From: Dehalococcoides mccartyi
GTDB lineage: Bacteria > Chloroflexota > Dehalococcoidia > Dehalococcoidales > Dehalococcoidaceae
Direction of reading: 5' to 3'
Length of the DNA: 64,000 nt
Assembly: GCF_001889305.1 (NCBI RefSeq)
Contig: NZ_CP013074.1
Location: 1,116,001 to 1,180,000, forward strand
Numbering within the stretch: the stretch's first letter is position 1; each line of letters opens with the position of its first letter. Made by a program: the position numbers and the translations under genes. Below are positions 9,374 through 18,717 of the stretch, piece by piece. The notes below the pieces were generated by a model, which made no database searches, had not been told where the DNA came from, and saw only the letters and a program-made list of their open reading frames with translations.

Positions 9374-10459
9374 ATGAAAGCTATTATTCTGGTCGGTGGG
9401 CAGGGCACAAGGCTTCGGCCACTGAGCATAAACACGCCAAAATCCATGGTTCCGGTACTTAACGTACCTTTCTTAAGCCATGTTTTGCGTTACCTGTCTT
9501 CTTACGGCATCAAAGATATTATCCTTACCCAGGGGCATTTGGCCGCCCCTATTGAGCAGTATTTCGGTAATGGCCAAAGTCTGGGTGTAAACCTGGTATA
9601 TTCGGTTGAACACGAGGCTTTAGGCACAGCCGGGGCTATCAAAAATGCCGAACGCTACTTTGATGACACTTTCATAACTTTGAACGGGGATATATTTACC
9701 CATCTGGATTTGTCTGCCATGCTGCGCGCCCACCGGGATAAAAAAGCACTGGTCAGCATAGCCTTAACACCAGTAGATGACCCTACCAAATACGGGCTGG
9801 TGGAAACCGCGGACGGCGGCAGGGTAAGCCGCTTTCTGGAAAAACCTTCACCCGCCCAGATAACAACCAATATGATAAATGCAGGTACATATATAATTGA
9901 ACCTGAAGTCCTCAGATACATACCTGAGGGTGAAAACCACAGCTTTGAAAGACAGCTTTTCCCCCGTCTGCTTAATGAATGCCAGGCGGTTTATGCCTAC
10001 CCGTCCAGTGCGTACTGGATAGACATTGGCAGCCCCGAAAAATACTCCCAGCTAAACAGGGATTTACTCTGCGGCGAGGGCGGAGATTTTGGTTTCAGCC
10101 GGGGTAATGAAATAGTCATTGGCCGCGGTTGCCAGCTTCACCCCACAGCCCGAATCTGCGGGCCGGTACTGGTGGGAGAAGATTGTGTTATAGGCGCAAA
10201 TGCCTGTATCACAGGGCCAGTAGTTATCGGCGCGGAATGCCGGATTGAAGATGAGGCTACCCTTACCGAATCTGTTATCTGGCAAAATGTGACCATAGGA
10301 ACCGAATGTAAAGTTGTTTCGTCCATCATTGCCGATCATTGCCACCTGAAAGCAGGCGGCAAATATGAAAACGTGGTGTTGGGAGACAATGTGACCGCCA
10401 AATGCGGTTGCGCGCCGGAGCCCGGAAGCAAAATCAATCCGGGTATCCTTATGATCTAA
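9374..10459 (+). CDS. NDP-sugar pyrophosphorylase (mannose-1-phosphate guanylyltransferase-like)
   Basis: 361 residues. It joins a sugar 1-phosphate to an NTP to make an NDP-sugar. N-terminal nucleotidyltransferase domain with the signature LVGGQGTRLRPLS and PKSMVPV, then a metal-binding NGD (LNGDIF near residue 103), and after about residue 240 a left-handed beta-helix of hexapeptide repeats. The closest functional guess is GDP-mannose pyrophosphorylase; glucose-1-phosphate uridylyl- or thymidylyltransferase cannot be excluded. The ATG at 9374 gives the family start MKAIILVGG; an in-frame TTG at 9350 is less likely. acs follows 24 bp later and may be co-transcribed. Confidence 0.85.
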   Translation: MKAIILVGGQGTRLRPLSINTPKSMVPVLNVPFLSHVLRYLSSYGIKDIILTQGHLAAPIEQYFGNGQSLGVNLVYSVEHEALGTAGAIKNAERYFDDTFITLNGDIFTHLDLSAMLRAHRDKKALVSIALTPVDDPTKYGLVETADGGRVSRFLEKPSPAQITTNMINAGTYIIEPEVLRYIPEGENHSFERQLFPRLLNECQAVYAYPSSAYWIDIGSPEKYSQLNRDLLCGEGGDFGFSRGNEIVIGRGCQLHPTARICGPVLVGEDCVIGANACITGPVVIGAECRIEDEATLTESVIWQNVTIGTECKVVSSIIADHCHLKAGGKYENVVLGDNVTAKCGCAPEPGSKINPGILMI

Positions 10460-10483
10460 ACAGAGACAAGAGGAGGAAAAGAC

Positions 10484-12442
10484 ATGAGTACCGAAGAAAA
10501 GAAGTTTGACACGCAAAACCTGCCTACCAAGACTTATTTCTGGCCGCTGAAAAGATACCAGGACCTTTATAACAGCTCACTGGCTGACCCGGAGGCTTTC
10601 TGGGCCAAACACTCAGACGTGCTTTCATGGGAAAAACCTTGGGAAAAAGTACTGGACTGGAATCCGCCTTACGCCCGCTGGTTTGTAGGCGGCAAGCTGA
10701 ATATGTCTTACCAATGCGTAGACCGCCATGCCAAAAGCTGGCGTAAGAGCAAGGTAGCTATCTATTGGGAAGGCGAAAACGGGGATACCCAGACCATAAG
10801 CTATTCAGACCTCTACGAAAATGTAAACCGTTATGCATCCGTCCTGAAAAAGCTGGGCATAGGCAAGGGTGACAGGGTAACTGTCTACCTGCCCATGATA
10901 CCTGAAATGGTCTATATTTTATTAGCCTGCAACCGGGTTGGAGCCGTCCATAACGTAATATTCTCAGGTTTCTCTTCCCAGTCTATCGCAGACAGGGTAA
11001 ATGACTCCGGTTCTAAAATGGTTGTTACCGCCAGCGGCGGACACCGCCGCGGTAAGATACTGCCTCTTAAAGAAATCGTAGACGAGGCTGTAAAATCCAC
11101 CCCGACTATAGAACATGTACTGGTTATTAAATATACCGGCCACGAAGTAGCCATGGACCCCACCAGAGACGTATGGGCACATGACCTGTTGAAAGATGCA
11201 GATAAATACGTAGCCCCTGAAGCTATGGAATCCACCGACCCGCTTTTTATCCTGTACACCTCAGGCACTACCGGTAAACCGAAGGGTATTCTGCATGGTA
11301 CCGGCGGCTACGGCGTCTGGGCGTGCAATACCCTTAAGTGGGCTTTCAAACCCACGGATGAATCAGTCTTCTGGTGCACGGCAGACGTAGGCTGGATTAC
11401 CGGGCACACATATGTTGTATATGCCCCGCTGGCGCTGGGACTTACCCAGGTTATTTACGAGGGAGCTCCGGATTATCCTTCAGTAGACCGCTGGTGGGAG
11501 ATTATTGATAAATACGGGGTTAGTATATTCTATACCTCACCTACCGCCATACGCATGTTTATGCGCCACGGCGAGGAGTTGCCTGCCAGACACGACCTTG
11601 GCACTCTGGAAATGCTGGGAAGCGTGGGCGAACCCATTAACCCTGAAGCCTGGGAATGGTATTACAAGAATATAGGCCATGAGAACTGCCCCATTTCCGA
11701 TACCTGGTGGCAGACCGAAACAGGCGGCTTCATGATTACCCCCTGCCCCGGTATACAGTCCTTCCCGCTCAAACCGGGCTCAGCCACTTTGCCTCTGCCG
11801 GGAGTTGACCCGGTAGTGGTAGATGCTGAAGGCAAGGAACTGCCGGCTAATGAAACCGGGTTTATTGCCATCCGCAAACCTTGGCCGGGCATAATGCTGG
11901 GTATATATAACGGTGATGAACTTTATAAAAAGACCTACTGGAGCCGTTTCCCCGGCTGGTATTGTCCGGGAGACTTTTCCATGAAAGATTCTGACGGATA
12001 TCTGTGGCTGCTGGGACGGGCTGACGAAGTTATCAAGGTAGCCGGTCACCGCATAAGCACCGCCGAATTGGAGCATGCTCTGGTAGGCCACAGTTCAGTT
12101 GCCGAAGCGGCAGTAGCTTCCCGCCCTGACGAAGTAAAGGGTGAAGCAATTGTAGTTTTCGTCACCCTGAAAAAAGGAGTGGAAGCCTCTGCGGAAGTAA
12201 AGAGAGAGCTTACTCATCACCTCCGCTCTGCCATCGGCACTATAGCCACCCCGGAAGAGATCATTTTCGTGGAGAAACTGCCCAAAACCCGTTCGGGCAA
12301 GATTATGCGCCGCCTGCTGAAGGCCGTTGCCAACGAAGTACCCATTGGTGATACCACTACACTTGATGATGAGACTTCGGTAAATGAGGCCAGAGCAGCT
12401 TTTGATGAACTGCTGGCAGCACGTAAACACCACAAACACTAA
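10484..12442 (+). CDS. acs: acetyl-CoA synthetase (AMP-forming)
   Basis: Activates acetate to acetyl-CoA through acetyl-AMP. 652 residues, the standard length. The P-loop YTSGTTGKPKGILH, the WWQTETGG motif of the acyl pocket, and the A8/A10 region ending in KTRSGKIMRR are present; Lys606 is the lysine that acetylation controls in this family. An excellent AGGAGG lies 8 nt upstream of the ATG, and a strong terminator follows the stop. In an acetate-dependent anaerobe such as Dehalococcoides this enzyme supplies cell carbon (inference from physiology of the group). Confidence 0.97.
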   Translation: MSTEEKKFDTQNLPTKTYFWPLKRYQDLYNSSLADPEAFWAKHSDVLSWEKPWEKVLDWNPPYARWFVGGKLNMSYQCVDRHAKSWRKSKVAIYWEGENGDTQTISYSDLYENVNRYASVLKKLGIGKGDRVTVYLPMIPEMVYILLACNRVGAVHNVIFSGFSSQSIADRVNDSGSKMVVTASGGHRRGKILPLKEIVDEAVKSTPTIEHVLVIKYTGHEVAMDPTRDVWAHDLLKDADKYVAPEAMESTDPLFILYTSGTTGKPKGILHGTGGYGVWACNTLKWAFKPTDESVFWCTADVGWITGHTYVVYAPLALGLTQVIYEGAPDYPSVDRWWEIIDKYGVSIFYTSPTAIRMFMRHGEELPARHDLGTLEMLGSVGEPINPEAWEWYYKNIGHENCPISDTWWQTETGGFMITPCPGIQSFPLKPGSATLPLPGVDPVVVDAEGKELPANETGFIAIRKPWPGIMLGIYNGDELYKKTYWSRFPGWYCPGDFSMKDSDGYLWLLGRADEVIKVAGHRISTAELEHALVGHSSVAEAAVASRPDEVKGEAIVVFVTLKKGVEASAEVKRELTHHLRSAIGTIATPEEIIFVEKLPKTRSGKIMRRLLKAVANEVPIGDTTTLDDETSVNEARAAFDELLAARKHHKH

Positions 12443-12465
12443 CAAACGGTTTTAATGGTAATCAG

Positions 12466-12499
12466 GCGGGTACAGTTTCGGCTGTACCCGCTCTCTTTT
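12466..12499 (+). terminator. rho-independent terminator after acs
   Basis: GCGGGTACAG pairs perfectly with CTGTACCCGC around a 6-nt loop, followed by a T-rich run (TCTCTTTT). Confidence 0.85.
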
Positions 12500-12561
12500 G
12501 TAAAATTTTGGGCTATAGGATAATATTTTAACTGTCATCAAAGAAATAAGGGTTTGGGACA

Positions 12562-13629
12562 ATGCTTGAAAGATTAGAAAACTGCGAAAAACGCTTCCGG
12601 GAAATTGAAGAGGAAATAAGCAAACCGGAAGTTATAAATGATGCCCGGCTGGTGCGTACTCTGGCCCAGGAGCGGGCTGATTTGCAGACCAAAGTGGAAA
12701 TGTACCGCCGCTATAAAGCCATGTCCAAAGAGCTGGAAGACGCCAAAAATCTGCTTGAGATTGAAAAAGACGAAGACATGCGGGATATGGTTCGTGGGGA
12801 GATTGAGAATCTTGAAAAATCCATGGCAAACCTCTACGAACAAATGACCCTTGAGCTTCTGCCCAAAGACCCCAATGATGACAAAAGTATTATCATGGAA
12901 ATACGGGCAGGCACAGGCGGTGACGAAGCAGGTCTGTTTGCAGCAGACCTTTATAAGATGTATACCCGCTATGCCCTGCTTAAAAACTGGAAAACCGAAG
13001 TTATTGACATAAACGGCAACGTAGCCGGCATTATCAAAGAAGTAGTCTTTGAGGTAAACGGCAAAGGAGCTTTCAGCCGCTTGAAGTATGAACGTGGCGT
13101 CCACCGGGTACAGCGTGTCCCCCAGACCGAGGCTTCCGGCCGTATCCATACCTCTACCGCCACCGTAGCCGTACTACCCCAGGCAGAGGAGGTAGACATA
13201 GATATAAACATGGACGATGTACGGGTGGATATTTTCCATTCCAGCGGCGCCGGCGGACAGAACGTCCAGAAAGTGGCTACCGCTATCCGCCTTACCCATA
13301 TACCCACAGGCTTGGTTGTCTGCTGTCAGGACGAACGCTCACAGCTGAAAAACAAAAACAAGGCCTTTGCAGTGCTGCGTGCCAGACTGCTGGAACTGGA
13401 ACAAAGCAAGGTGGACGAAGAACGCACTGAAAGTCGCCGTGCCCAGGTGGGACAGGCAGACCGCAGCGAAAAAATACGCACTTACAATTTCCCCCAGGAC
13501 CGCCTGACAGACCACCGAATAGGGCTTACCGCCCACAACCTGCCCCACATACTGGAAGGATATTTAGACGAAATTATTGATACTTTGGCTACTCACGAAC
13601 AGACCGAACTTCTAAAGGGCGAAGATTAG
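12562..13629 (+). CDS. prfA: peptide chain release factor 1
   Basis: Reads UAA and UAG and triggers peptide release. 355 residues. The stop-codon-reading tripeptide of the P-x-T class is PQT at 187-189 (RF2 would have SPF), and the catalytic GGQ is at 231-233 in GAGGQNVQK. The N-terminal coiled-coil is normal. It overlaps prmC by one base, so the two are translationally coupled with the enzyme that methylates the GGQ glutamine. Only a weak Shine-Dalgarno (TTTGGGA) is visible. Confidence 0.97.
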   Translation: MLERLENCEKRFREIEEEISKPEVINDARLVRTLAQERADLQTKVEMYRRYKAMSKELEDAKNLLEIEKDEDMRDMVRGEIENLEKSMANLYEQMTLELLPKDPNDDKSIIMEIRAGTGGDEAGLFAADLYKMYTRYALLKNWKTEVIDINGNVAGIIKEVVFEVNGKGAFSRLKYERGVHRVQRVPQTEASGRIHTSTATVAVLPQAEEVDIDINMDDVRVDIFHSSGAGGQNVQKVATAIRLTHIPTGLVVCCQDERSQLKNKNKAFAVLRARLLELEQSKVDEERTESRRAQVGQADRSEKIRTYNFPQDRLTDHRIGLTAHNLPHILEGYLDEIIDTLATHEQTELLKGED

Positions 13630-14462
13630 TGAAATACCGGGAGGCATGGCAGAAAGCCGCCGGTCTCCTTGAGGACAGCGGGCTGGAAGAAGCCCGTCTG
13701 GAAGCTGAAATTCTTTTAAGGTATACTCTGGGCATCAGCCGAGTGCAGCTTCATCTGGAACTGGAACGGGAACTACACCCGAACAAAGAAACCGCCTATT
13801 TCCAAACCCTAAAGCACCGACTTGAAGGTGTGCCCAGTGCCTATATCACAGGTGAAAAGGAGTTTTACGGCCGCACTTTTCAGGTGGATAAAAGGGTACT
13901 TATACCCAGACCCGAAACCGAACACCTTATAGAAAAAGCCCTCCGAATTGCCCGCAGTTATGAAAGCCCCTATATTGCAGATATCGGCACAGGCAGCGGG
14001 GCAATTGCCATCACTCTGGCACTTGAGCTGAAAGATGCTTATGTATATGCCACTGACATATCCGCAGAGGCTCTGGAAGTAGCCCGGAATAACGCCGCTG
14101 AATACCGGCTGGAAAAGCGCCTCATATTTTACCGGGGAGACCTGCTGGAAAGCCTGCCCGAAATGGTAGATATACTAACTGCAAACCTGCCCTACGTGCC
14201 CACCACCGAAGCCAAACTGCTAAAAGGTGAACCACTCTTGGCACTAGACGGGGGAGCAGACGGGTTGGATATATACCGCCGCCTGATACCCGTTTTACCC
14301 GATAAACTCCGCCCCGGCGGCACTGCCCTGCTGGAAATAGGCATACACCAGTCAGAAGTACTGGCAAAATATATAAAAGAGTATCTGCCTCAGGCGGCAG
14401 TTGAGATAAGCCCTGATTATGCCGGCATACCCAGAGTAGTCGGTATAACCCTACCCTCCTGA
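13629..14462 (+). CDS. prmC: release-factor glutamine N5-methyltransferase PrmC/HemK
   Basis: SAM-dependent methyltransferase of the GGQ glutamine in RF1/RF2. 277 residues: helical N-terminal domain, then a Rossmann domain with the SAM loop DIGTGSGAIAI (118-128). The substrate-binding motif, usually NPPY, is NLPY at 186-189. GTG start at 13629 uses the last base of the prfA stop codon. The prfA partner makes the assignment firm despite the motif change. Confidence 0.93.
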   Translation: MKYREAWQKAAGLLEDSGLEEARLEAEILLRYTLGISRVQLHLELERELHPNKETAYFQTLKHRLEGVPSAYITGEKEFYGRTFQVDKRVLIPRPETEHLIEKALRIARSYESPYIADIGTGSGAIAITLALELKDAYVYATDISAEALEVARNNAAEYRLEKRLIFYRGDLLESLPEMVDILTANLPYVPTTEAKLLKGEPLLALDGGADGLDIYRRLIPVLPDKLRPGGTALLEIGIHQSEVLAKYIKEYLPQAAVEISPDYAGIPRVVGITLPS

Positions 14463-14490
14463 AAACTGTACTTCTAACATATTCCTCTAA

Positions 14491-14517
14491 ATAAAAAGAG
14501 GGGCTTTCGCCCCCCTT
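14491..14517 (-). terminator. terminator after the EF-G-like gene
   Basis: Read on the minus strand: a GC-rich stem GGGGGGCGAAAGCCCC followed by TCTTTTTATTT. It lies between the convergent prmC and EF-G-like genes. Confidence 0.7.
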
Positions 14518-14540
14518 GAAAAACCCCAAACCCTGTGAAA

Positions 14541-16592
14541 CTAAACTTTTTCCGCCTCCAGTTGTACCTGCCTCTCGGTAACCAGTTTTTGGGCAATATG
14601 GGCAGGAACCTGCTGGTAATGGGCAAAATCCATCTTGAAATGTCCGCGTCCCTGGGTAATGGATTTTAAGTCTATGGCATAGTGCTGGACTTCGCCTAGC
14701 GGTGCCTGGGCAATAACTACACTTTCATCACCTTCGGTATCCATACCCTGCACCTGAGCCCGCTTGGTATTCAGATCACCTATCACCGCCCCCATATAAT
14801 CTTTGGGAACGATAATCCGCATGTTTTCAATAGGCTCAAGAAGTATAGGCTGAGCCTCGGAAAGCCCTTTCTTAAGCGCACCTGCGGCTGCAATCTTAAA
14901 AGCCATTTCAGAGGAGTCCACCGGGTGTGAACTGCCATCCACCAATGTTACTTTCACATCTACCAGTGGATAACCTGCCATCGGGCCTTCATGGGCAGCT
15001 TCACGGATACCCTTTTCAACTGCCGGAATAAAGTTGCGGGGTACAGAGCCGCCAACCACCGCATCTACAAACTCAATCCCGCTGCCCGGCTCTACTTTGA
15101 TAACCACATGCCCGTACTGGCCATGGCCGCCGCTCTGTTTTTTATGTTTGTAATCCGCACCGGCTGTACCCAGTATGGTCTCGCGGTAAGGTACGCGGGG
15201 AGCAGCCAGATCCACCGCTACCCCAAATTTGCGGCCCATCCGCTCTGCCATTACTTCCAGCTGGGCCTCACCCAAACCGGCAGCAATAGTCTCACCGGTA
15301 TCCGCGTCACGATGCACATGGAGGGTCAAATCCTCTTCGCAGAGTCTAGCCAGCGCATTGCCCAGTTTATCCACGTCAGCCTTGCTCTTGGGGAAAACCG
15401 CCACCTTGTAACTGGGTAAGGGCATTTCAAACCCGCAAAGCAAGGCGGTATGCCCCTGAACACCCAGAGTATCCCCGGTAGCGGTTACCGTCAGCTTAGC
15501 TACCGCCCCCATGTCGCCGGGGCCTATCTCATTTACCGTTTCCTGAGTTTTACCCCTAAGTGAAAACAACTGCCCAACCCTTTCGGGGGCATTTTTATTT
15601 ATATTCCAAACCTGTGAATTCGAATGCAAAACACCGGTAATAACCCTAAGGTAAGTCAGTTTACCTACATACGGGTCAGCCGATGTTTTGTAAACCAGCA
15701 CCGAAAGCGGTGCTTCGGCATTTACTTTTATATCCTCACCCTCGGCGGTTTGGCAAAGGCGGTCAAGCGGGCTTGGCAAATATTTGCAGATATCATCACA
15801 TAAAAGGTCTATAGCAGTATTTGTCAAGGCCGAGCCGCATAGCACCGGTGCCAGTTTACCTTCCAATATCGCCTTGTTAAGGGCAGTTACCAGTTCCTCC
15901 TGATTTATCTCTTCCCCACCCAGATATTTCTCTATCAGGCTGTCATCTGTTTCGGCCACGCTCTCCAGCAGTTTATCCCGCAGGGTTTCTATTTCGGCCT
16001 TAAGCTCCTCAGGCACCGCTATTTCAGCCGCCGGAGTACCGGCATAGGCTTTCATATTTACCAGATCCACTACCCCTTTAAAATCCTTGAAAGAACCTAT
16101 GGGCAGCTGAACAGCAACGCAGCGGTTGCCAAAGTGACTGTGCAAACTATCCATTACCCGCTGGAAACTGACATTCTCACGGTCCATTTTGTTGATAAAA
16201 ATAAAGCGAGGCATTTTTTGTGCCTCGCAATACTTCCATGATTGTTCTGTACCCACTTCCACCCCTGAGGATGCCGCAGCCACTATTATGGCCGCTTCAC
16301 AAACTCTTAAGGCTGCTAGTACCTCACCTGCAAAATCTGCGTATCCCGGAGTGTCCACAGCGTTTATTTTGAAATCTTTCCAACTTAAAGGTATGGGTGT
16401 TAGGTTGATGCTTATTTTCTTTTTTACTTCGTCTGGGTCGTAATCTGAGGCGGTTGTACCTTCGTCTACCTTTCCCATTCTGCCCAGTATCCCGGCGCTG
16501 TAGAGCATGGCCTCTGATAAAGAAGTCTTGCCTGCACCGCTGTGCGATAGTAGGGCTACATTCCGTATCTTTCCCGGATTGACACTTGTCAT
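14541..16592 (-). CDS. elongation factor G-like GTPase (EF-G-II type)
   Basis: 683 residues from the ATG at 16592, which has AGGTG 6 nt upstream; GTG at 16601 is an alternative. It has the full EF-G layout: GTPase domain with P-loop HSGAGKTS and NKMD, domain II, and domains III-V with the GHGQYGHV and PLVDVKV segments of domain IV. The switch II motif, DTPGH in canonical EF-G, reads DTPGYADF, so the GTP-hydrolysis His is a Tyr. The P-loop also departs from AHIDAGKTT. Both are typical of the EF-G-II paralogue group, whose role is unclear. Not the main translocase; a canonical fusA is expected elsewhere. Confidence 0.9.
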   Translation of the reverse strand: MTSVNPGKIRNVALLSHSGAGKTSLSEAMLYSAGILGRMGKVDEGTTASDYDPDEVKKKISINLTPIPLSWKDFKINAVDTPGYADFAGEVLAALRVCEAAIIVAAASSGVEVGTEQSWKYCEAQKMPRFIFINKMDRENVSFQRVMDSLHSHFGNRCVAVQLPIGSFKDFKGVVDLVNMKAYAGTPAAEIAVPEELKAEIETLRDKLLESVAETDDSLIEKYLGGEEINQEELVTALNKAILEGKLAPVLCGSALTNTAIDLLCDDICKYLPSPLDRLCQTAEGEDIKVNAEAPLSVLVYKTSADPYVGKLTYLRVITGVLHSNSQVWNINKNAPERVGQLFSLRGKTQETVNEIGPGDMGAVAKLTVTATGDTLGVQGHTALLCGFEMPLPSYKVAVFPKSKADVDKLGNALARLCEEDLTLHVHRDADTGETIAAGLGEAQLEVMAERMGRKFGVAVDLAAPRVPYRETILGTAGADYKHKKQSGGHGQYGHVVIKVEPGSGIEFVDAVVGGSVPRNFIPAVEKGIREAAHEGPMAGYPLVDVKVTLVDGSSHPVDSSEMAFKIAAAGALKKGLSEAQPILLEPIENMRIIVPKDYMGAVIGDLNTKRAQVQGMDTEGDESVVIAQAPLGEVQHYAIDLKSITQGRGHFKMDFAHYQQVPAHIAQKLVTERQVQLEAEKV

Positions 16593-16671
16593 ATAGTTCA
16601 CCTACCGATAAAAATTAAGTAATTATAACACACAAATATCGGTAAACAAGGTTTTAATTAAATTTCAAAAA

Positions 16672-17229
16672 TCAGATACCAAGTGTTTTCCCGAGCAATA
16701 ACGGGGTAATAAAGGTCTCTATTGCCGCCGCCGGTATCAGCAGAGCCATACCTATACCCAGATAACGCAGGTTGTGGCGAAAATTAGCATTAAGTTGTGA
16801 ACGAGCATCACGGCTGAATACCGAACGCATGGCCATCATACCGAAACTGAGAGCTGCCGCCTGGGCTATTACAAATGCACTCAACTCAAAAATACCATGG
16901 GGAAGTATGCCGGCTATTACCGCCAGCAGGGATTCTTCTCTGGCAAAGAGAACTCCCACCGCCGAAAGTATCCAGCCGTTTAAAAACAGGGAACTTACAG
17001 GATAGATGAGCAAAACAGGTGAAAGCACAAAAGCCATAAGTAAAACAAGTGCATTCTTTATAAGGATAACAAGGAAAATACCCAGGGTAGATATACTTTC
17101 CAAAGCATTGGCTGTGTCTTCCAGACCGGTCAGTTGGTCTGCAATCAAATCCACCGGAGCAAAAAGCCCGGTAATTATGCCGGCAGAAAATATAGCCGCT
17201 GCCAGAATAAGCCACTTTTTATAATTCAT
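16672..17229 (-). CDS. SpoIIM/DUF95 family membrane protein
   Basis: About 185 residues with four to five predicted membrane segments. The hallmark GILPHGIFELSAFVIA, then aromatic and glycine-rich helices, matches the SpoIIM/DUF95 family, which in Bacillus acts in peptidoglycan removal during engulfment but is widespread in non-sporulators. ATG at 17229 has AGGGAT 5 nt upstream; an ATG at 17244 is possible. No other sporulation gene is here, so function should not be inferred from the name. Confidence 0.8.
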   Translation of the reverse strand: MNYKKWLILAAAIFSAGIITGLFAPVDLIADQLTGLEDTANALESISTLGIFLVILIKNALVLLMAFVLSPVLLIYPVSSLFLNGWILSAVGVLFAREESLLAVIAGILPHGIFELSAFVIAQAAALSFGMMAMRSVFSRDARSQLNANFRHNLRYLGIGMALLIPAAAIETFITPLLLGKTLGI

Positions 17230-17268
17230 AATATCCCTAACCATATTCTTGCGGGTTAAATAAACCCG

Positions 17269-17288
17269 TACCTGCCTTCGGGCAGGTA
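17269..17288. terminator. stable hairpin with UUCG loop
   Basis: TACCTGCC-TTCG-GGCAGGTA, a perfect 8-bp stem closing a cUUCGg tetraloop on the plus strand. It lies just downstream of the minus-strand 88-residue gene. No clean T-run follows on the minus strand, so terminator is only a guess. Confidence 0.4.
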
Positions 17289-17343
17289 TCTGTATAGGAA
17301 ATATTTAAATTTATAAATACCCGCAGGATTCAACCCATACGGG

Positions 17344-17610
17344 CTAAATTACCAGCGCCAGTACTGCAAGAGCAACGGCGATAATCACCGCCAGTATACC
17401 CATCAGCTTAAGCTCGGAACCAATTTCAGGCGGTGCCAAAACGGGTATATTCCGCTTGGCAGTTTGAGCCGCAGGTGCGGCAGCCGCACTTTCGGTTTTA
17501 TTTATACCCGCTGCTTCAGCCTTAGGCGTTTCCGAAGCCATCTGCTGCCGGGTGGTTTTATTCTTTTTATCTTGATAGGCCAGTTTGCCTACACCGCGTT
17601 TTTTAGACAT
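17344..17610 (-). CDS. small tail-anchored membrane protein, function unknown
   Basis: 88 residues, not recognised. The first third is strongly basic (MSKKRGVGKLAYQDKKNK), the middle is Ala/Pro/Thr-rich and probably unstructured, and the last 20 residues (LMGILAVIIAVALAVLALVI) form one membrane helix ending at the C-terminus. It follows xerD by 33 bp on the same strand. A GGAGG lies 12 nt upstream of the ATG, a long spacing. It could be a small protein of the envelope or of chromosome handling; nothing more can be said. Confidence 0.6.
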   Translation of the reverse strand: MSKKRGVGKLAYQDKKNKTTRQQMASETPKAEAAGINKTESAAAAPAAQTAKRNIPVLAPPEIGSELKLMGILAVIIAVALAVLALVI

Positions 17611-17643
17611 TTTCAGAAAGTTCCTCCCTGTATATTAGAACGC

Positions 17644-18552
17644 CTATTTTGCCCGGGGATGGGCTTTTTCATAACTCCGCCGTATATGTTCGGAAGTAAG
17701 GTGGGTATATATCTGGGTAGTAGAGATGTTGGCATGACCCAGCAGCTCCTGTACCGAACGCAAATCTGCACCGCCGGAAAGCATATGGGTGGCAAAACTG
17801 TGGCGAAGGGTATGGGGGGTAACCACGTCATCCAGACCGGCTTCCCGGGCATAACCCTTTAAAATCTGCCACAAACCCTGACGGGTCAAACGGTCACCCC
17901 GCCTGTTCAAAAACAAGGCTTTTTCGGTTTCGGCCCGCACCAGATTGGGGCGGATTTCGGTTAAATATTCCTGAATGCTTTGTGCTGCCTGAGGATAAAT
18001 AGGTATCATCCGTTCTTTGCGCCCCTTGCCGAAACAGCGCACAAAGCCTTCTTTCAGGTCTATATCCAATACATTAAGATTTACCAGTTCAGTAACCCGC
18101 ATACCCGAAGCATACAAAAGCTCCAGCATGGCCTTATCCCGCTTGGCTTCCGAACTGCCAGACTTAACAGGCTGGTTTAGTAGAGCCCTGACCTGGCTTA
18201 TGCTGATAGCATCAGGCAGTGGCTTGCCCACTTTGGGAGTACTGATATTTTCGGTAGGGTTTTCTTTAAGCTTGCCCTCGGCAACCATAAAGTTAAAAAA
18301 GCTCTTGGCGGCCGCCATCTTGCGGACTACGGTAGTTATGGCGTAATTCCGTTCCTTAAGGTCCAGCATATAGGCCAGCATGGTCTGGCGGGTAAAGTTT
18401 TCCCAGCCGGGTATCTTGCCGGACTTGGCGGCTTCTTTATCGGCAAAGGTCATCATCTGGCGAAGATCATTCTCGTAAGCTTCGGTGGTATTTTCTGAAA
18501 ACCCCTTTTCAACCATAAGGTAGTTCAGAAAACTTTGTATATCATCACGCAT
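17644..18552 (-). CDS. xerD: XerC/XerD-type tyrosine recombinase
   Basis: 302 residues, the length of chromosome-dimer-resolution recombinases. N-terminal SAM-like core-binding domain, then the catalytic domain with all six residues: Arg152 (ASGMRVTEL), Lys176 (FGKGRKER), His247 and Arg250 (HTLRHSFATHML), His273 (LLGHANISTTQ) and the nucleophile Tyr282 (IYTHL). ATG with GAGGA 6 nt upstream. Being complete, housekeeping-sized and in a stable operon, it is likely the host Xer, not a phage integrase; XerC versus XerD cannot be told from this alone. Confidence 0.88.
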   Translation of the reverse strand: MRDDIQSFLNYLMVEKGFSENTTEAYENDLRQMMTFADKEAAKSGKIPGWENFTRQTMLAYMLDLKERNYAITTVVRKMAAAKSFFNFMVAEGKLKENPTENISTPKVGKPLPDAISISQVRALLNQPVKSGSSEAKRDKAMLELLYASGMRVTELVNLNVLDIDLKEGFVRCFGKGRKERMIPIYPQAAQSIQEYLTEIRPNLVRAETEKALFLNRRGDRLTRQGLWQILKGYAREAGLDDVVTPHTLRHSFATHMLSGGADLRSVQELLGHANISTTQIYTHLTSEHIRRSYEKAHPRAK

Positions 18553-18682
18553 CAGAGTCCTCGCTAAACGTTTAGAATTTTATTTATGTATTGTAACATA
18601 ACTTTTGCCGCCGTCAAATACGCCGGAAAATGATTTAGCTTTATTTCCCCCCGAAAAAAATATATCGGTTTTTACTGCCCCT

Positions 18683-18711
18683 TTGCTTACCTGAGCTGCG
18701 GTTGCTACAAT
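18683..18711 (+). promoter_or_regulatory. uvrC promoter, probably making a leaderless mRNA
   Basis: TTGCTT (18683-18688), 17-bp spacer, TACAAT (18706-18711). The ATG of uvrC starts at 18718, which is where transcription should begin. No Shine-Dalgarno is present. Confidence 0.65.
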
Positions 18712-18717
18712 TTATCT

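Noticed and set aside
16672-17229. SpoIIM-like protein as evidence for sporulation
   Set aside because: The family is widespread in non-sporulating bacteria and no other sporulation gene is present.
17644-18552. Tyrosine recombinase as sign of an integrated phage
   Set aside because: Size, full Xer motif set and housekeeping neighbours point to the chromosomal Xer recombinase.
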